Of a stretch of DNA of 44,742 bases, positions 42,376 through 44,742 are shown one piece after another. A model generated the notes under the pieces. The model did not search any database, was not told the origin of the DNA, and saw only the letters and a list, made by a program, of their open reading frames with translations. The DNA is taken from contig VFJR01000076.1 of the NCBI GenBank assembly GCA_009885945.1, forward strand, positions 1-44,742. Reading direction: 5' to 3'. The stretch's first letter is position 1, and each line of letters begins with the position of its first letter. Source of the stretch: Anaerolineaceae bacterium (GTDB lineage: Bacteria; Chloroflexota; Anaerolineae; Anaerolineales; Villigracilaceae). Position numbers and translations under genes: made by a program.

Positions 42376-43281
42376 CTATATCAGTGTGTTTTTTGATTTT
42401 ATGCGTCCGTATAGATACCCATAAATGTAGGAGAGAAATAAAAGAATGGACATTGGCGCAGACAGTATCATATAAAAAGGATGCTTCCAATCACTAAACA
42501 TAATCTTAAAAAATTTAGAAAGAAAGTGGGATATTCTGATACCCCATAATCCTTTCGTTCCAAGTGTGTTTTTGCCTTGTTTGCTTAATAACCACGTATC
42601 CCTGCCATTTGAAAAAAGGATTTTGAAAATATATTTCAATTTCGGCACTTGATGATATGCTCTAGCGCGCGGCTGAGACCATATTTGAACGTTTCTTTGC
42701 CGAAGACGGTGAGCATGTTCAGATTGTCCTGTGCGATAATTTTCCCCTGAGCCCACAAAAGGAATCTCCAACAACACTTGTCGCCGCACAGCCAAATTGT
42801 TAGCATAGTAAGATGCTACTTCTGTGATTTGCTTTCCATATGTGAAAGGTCTAAGTGTCCAAAGCAACCCAACAGAAAGATCGTATGGGGTCCTGATCTG
42901 GTGCCAGGTTTCGCCGGTGACGATTTGTATCTGCGGATTATCGAATGGCTGGAGGATGCTTTCCAGCCATTCTGAATTGATGGTGCAATCTGAGTCAACA
43001 AAAGCGACAATATCGGCTGTTGTATACTTGAAGCCTTCTGCTTTTGTCAAATAATAATCCAAATTAGTTTGCGCCCTTACAATCTGAATATTTGCATACT
43101 GCCTACAAACATCTTGAATTTCCTGTATAGGTACCAATCCTGTATCTACAACGATAACCTCTTTTGCATTCGAGACGGATAAAGTCTGGTTGTACAACGT
43201 ATCCAATGCAGATTTAAGTTGAGCGAGATCGTTGATGGCAAGATTTGCTGTTTCAAGTACGATAGAAAAGGTATTTGACAT
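42376..43281 (-). CDS. glycosyltransferase family 2 protein
   Basis: A 301-residue GT-A glycosyltransferase. The N-terminus FSIVLETANLAINDLAQLKSALDTLYNQTL and EVIVVDTG bind nucleotide sugar; ADIVAFVDSDCTINSEWLESIL has the DxD-like DSD metal site. A late segment near residues 230-255 reads RDTWLLSKQGKN, and the C-terminus (262-296) has two hydrophobic stretches that could anchor it. It starts exactly where the truncated GT4 gene ends (one-base overlap), so the two made one unit before the IS1 element inserted. Likely surface polysaccharide synthesis. Confidence 0.87.
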   Translation of the reverse strand: MSNTFSIVLETANLAINDLAQLKSALDTLYNQTLSVSNAKEVIVVDTGLVPIQEIQDVCRQYANIQIVRAQTNLDYYLTKAEGFKYTTADIVAFVDSDCTINSEWLESILQPFDNPQIQIVTGETWHQIRTPYDLSVGLLWTLRPFTYGKQITEVASYYANNLAVRRQVLLEIPFVGSGENYRTGQSEHAHRLRQRNVQIWSQPRARAYHQVPKLKYIFKILFSNGRDTWLLSKQGKNTLGTKGLWGIRISHFLSKFFKIMFSDWKHPFYMILSAPMSILLFLSYIYGYLYGRIKSKNTLI

Positions 43282-43916
43282 TATTGTTTATTCCTTAAAG
43301 AAATTTGAATTGCTTCTACAAAATTTTCGGCACTTTTAAAAAGTGGATTTGAAATTACCTTGGCTCGCCTACTATTACCCAATCCTACACGGTTTGAATT
43401 AGTTAATATTTTACACATAGCTTCAACAAGTGCCGCATGGTCTGTTGGGTCAGCAATATACCCATTTACACCAGCTTCAATAAAATGTTCACTAGCCCCG
43501 GCATAGGGCGTGCTAATGAGCGGCAAACCGCTCGCGGCAGCTTCAGCAAGTACCACGCCAAAAGTATCATCAAGCGTAGGCAACACGAACAAGTCAGCGC
43601 CAGCGTACAGTTGAGGCAGGTCAATTGGTTGAATAAACCCTGCAAAGTGAACTGCATGATCAATGGATAGTTCAACACTTCGCTTTTGTAATTCATCTTT
43701 CAATGGTCCGTTGCCTGCCAGCAACAAAGTAGCTGTTGGAAATTTCTGATGAACATGAGCAAATGCTTCTAAAAGATACTCGACGCCTTTTCTTTTGGAA
43801 AGAAAACCAACAAATAAAATGACGGGGGCGCTTAATTGATGCTGCCATGCATAGGTTGCTTCGCGATTGTTTCTGAATTTTTGACAAGCTTCAATAAATG
43901 GTAGTGGGTTTATCTA
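43281..43916 (-). pseudogene. glycosyltransferase family 4, N-terminus removed by IS1-family insertion
   Basis: Only the C-terminal donor domain remains. Reading the minus strand from the insertion, FIEACQKFRNN leads to VILFVGFLSKRKGVEYLLEAF, ATLLLAGNGPLKDEL and VHFAGFIQPIDLPQLYAGADLFVLPTLDDTFGVVLAEAAASGLPLIST, the full GT4 signature. The coding frame runs open to 43913 and meets a TAG inside the inverted repeat of the IS. A TTG at 43727 could give a 148-residue fragment, unlikely to be active. The missing half is not visible beyond the other end of the element, where only 63 bases are available. Confidence 0.8.
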
Positions 43917-43936
43917 AATGATGTTATAAAGAGCAG

Positions 43937-44200
43937 ATGATAAGTAAAGTGGTAGTTTTTCATTGTCCTGAGTGCGAAAGTACAAATGTTGTCAAAAATG
44001 GCAAGAATAGCGCAGGCAGTCAACAGTTTTTATGCAAAGATTGTCATAAGTCGGCAGTTATGTATCCGCAAAACCAGCGTAGCGAGGAAGAGAAAAACCA
44101 GATTCTATCTATGTACCATGAACGGCCCAGTATGCGTGGAATAGCACGTCGGTTTCATATTTCTCGCAACACCTTGAAGAAAATGCTGAAAAAAAAGTGA
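43937..44200 (+). CDS. IS1-type InsA-like protein (zinc ribbon plus helix-turn-helix)
   Basis: An 87-residue DNA-binding protein. CPECESTNVVKNGKNSAGSQQFLCKDC holds the CxxC-CxxC zinc ribbon and MRGIARRFHISRNTLKKML is the helix-turn-helix that binds the element ends. In IS1, InsA alone represses transposition, and a -1 ribosomal frameshift joins it to InsB to give the transposase. Here the gene ends in eight A (44189-44196) just before its TGA, a fitting slip site. It overlaps the next frame by four bases. Confidence 0.9.
   Translation: MISKVVVFHCPECESTNVVKNGKNSAGSQQFLCKDCHKSAVMYPQNQRSEEEKNQILSMYHERPSMRGIARRFHISRNTLKKMLKKK
44189..44196 (+). promoter_or_regulatory. probable -1 programmed frameshift site of the IS1-type element
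   Basis: Eight A immediately before the InsA stop. A -1 slip here moves from ...AAA AAA AAG TGA into AAA GTG AGC and continues in the InsB frame, giving an InsAB' fusion as in IS1. Confidence 0.7.
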
Positions 44201-44670
44201 GCGAACAACCGACGGTCAAGGAAAGCTTGTTACCAGCGGAAAGCGAAGATGTGCTGGAATTGGATGAGGTTTGGTCATTTGTGTTCATCAAAACAGACAA
44301 ATATTGGTTGTGGACAGCTATTTGTCGGCGGACCCGCCAAATTGTGGCGTTTGTGATTGGCGATCGCAGCGCTGAAACATGCAGGCGTTTATGGCGGAAG
44401 ATCCCAAAACAATATCGTGCAAGTCATACTTTCAGTGATTTTTGGGATGCATACGAGAAAGTTTTCCCGAAAGAAACTCACCGAAGCGTTGGCAAGGAAA
44501 CAGGCGAGACCTGCCATATGGAACGCTGGAACTGCACACTTCGCCAGAAGCTGGCCCGATATGTCCGCAAGACATTATCCTTTTCCAAAGTCGAGTATAT
44601 GCATCATCTTGTGACTCGCTGGTTCATCGTTGAATACAACTTGGCGATTACTCACAATCATATGCTTTGA
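44197..44670 (+). CDS. IS1-type InsB-like transposase domain
   Basis: A 157-residue DDE transposase domain: LELDEVWSFVF supplies the first Asp, the central VIGDRSAETCRRLW and SDFWDAYEKVFP the second, and GETCHMERWNCTLRQKLARYVRKTLSFSK the Glu with the basic patch typical of IS1 InsB. A GTG at 44197 could start it alone, but translation by frameshift from insA is the more likely route. Full length, with no stop inside, so the element may still be active. Confidence 0.92.
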   Translation: MSEQPTVKESLLPAESEDVLELDEVWSFVFIKTDKYWLWTAICRRTRQIVAFVIGDRSAETCRRLWRKIPKQYRASHTFSDFWDAYEKVFPKETHRSVGKETGETCHMERWNCTLRQKLARYVRKTLSFSKVEYMHHLVTRWFIVEYNLAITHNHML

Positions 44671-44742
44671 CCCACTACCGAAAATATTTTTGTCCATATG
44701 TGCTTTTTTCTTGCCACTATAGTGTTCTTTTTGCTTTTTGCC

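Larger units (their letters stand above)
43900..44679 (+). mobile_element. IS1-family insertion sequence, 780 bp, complete
   Basis: Imperfect terminal inverted repeats begin ggtagtgggt at 43900 and, reversed, at 44679 (10 of 10 then about 7 of 13 further bases match). It contains overlapping insA- and insB-like frames with an A-run at the junction. Size is close to the usual 770 bases. Direct target repeats of 8-9 bases are not seen (left flank ...tcaataaat, right flank gaaaatatt...), which suggests a rearrangement or decay after insertion. Confidence 0.9.

Noticed and set aside
43727-43727. TTG start for a 148-residue GT4 protein
   Set aside because: The same frame continues upstream with conserved GT4 residues to the IS border, so this is an internal codon of a cut gene.

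Overview
The window is a 44.7 kb piece of a bacterial chromosome of moderate GC. It most resembles Chloroflexota, class Anaerolineae. That inference rests on SpoVS without a sporulation context, a DUF3467-translin pair next to ssb, T-box leaders on tRNA synthetase genes, a TIR-STAND-TPR protein, and many dispersed palindromic repeats between genes. No phylogeny could be run, so the class is a judgement from protein recognition.

Region 1 (1-8.5 kb) opens with a phosphodiester glycosidase cut by the window edge. A long minus-strand block follows. In transcription order it holds the methylcrotonyl-CoA carboxylase beta subunit, two small hypotheticals, an NAD-dependent epimerase, a biotin carboxylase, a separate biotin carrier, a MaoC hydratase and a CitE-like lyase. 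This reads as a leucine catabolism cluster in which the hydratase and lyase steps may use unusual families. Region 2 (8.5-12.2 kb) has a large TIR-STAND-TPR protein (candidate immune NADase), a small membrane protein and a phosphatase-like remnant ending at a mobile-element-like repeat. Region 3 (12.2-16.7 kb) has an EamA transporter, a lipid kinase, a helicase-associated-domain protein and Era.

Region 4 (16.7-20.8 kb) is a surface-glycan group: sulfotransferase, capsule-type glycosyltransferase and GT-C-like membrane protein. Region 5 (20.9-26.6 kb) has a YhcH/YiaL protein, an acyltransferase and pheST. The pheST genes sit behind a strong promoter and a T-box with a TTC (Phe) specifier, next to two tRNA-Ser genes, one with a partial tandem duplication. 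Region 6 (26.6-34.4 kb) has a methyltransferase, SpoVS, and leuS with an unusual 155-residue basic N-terminal tail. The leuS T-box (CTC, Leu) lies directly behind two tRNA-Ala genes that have a near-consensus promoter. Glutaryl-CoA dehydrogenase and glutamate dehydrogenase follow.

Region 7 (34.5-39.7 kb) has a glycosyltransferase, a multi-pass membrane protein, a GarR/HIBADH-type reductase, a YitT protein and a cytochrome b561. Region 8 (39.8-42.4 kb) is a tight operon: ssb, DUF3467, translin, a membrane protein and a DNPH1-like nucleotide hydrolase. Region 9 (42.4 kb to end) has a GT2 and a GT4 glycosyltransferase; the GT4 gene is cut by a complete IS1-family element.

The best candidates for little-described biology are the ssb-DUF3467-translin-DNPH1 operon, the TIR-STAND protein, the alternative leucine-degradation cluster, the apparent linkage of tRNA-Ala genes to the leuS T-box, and the histone-like tail on LeuRS. 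No CRISPR array, rRNA gene or replication origin was seen.
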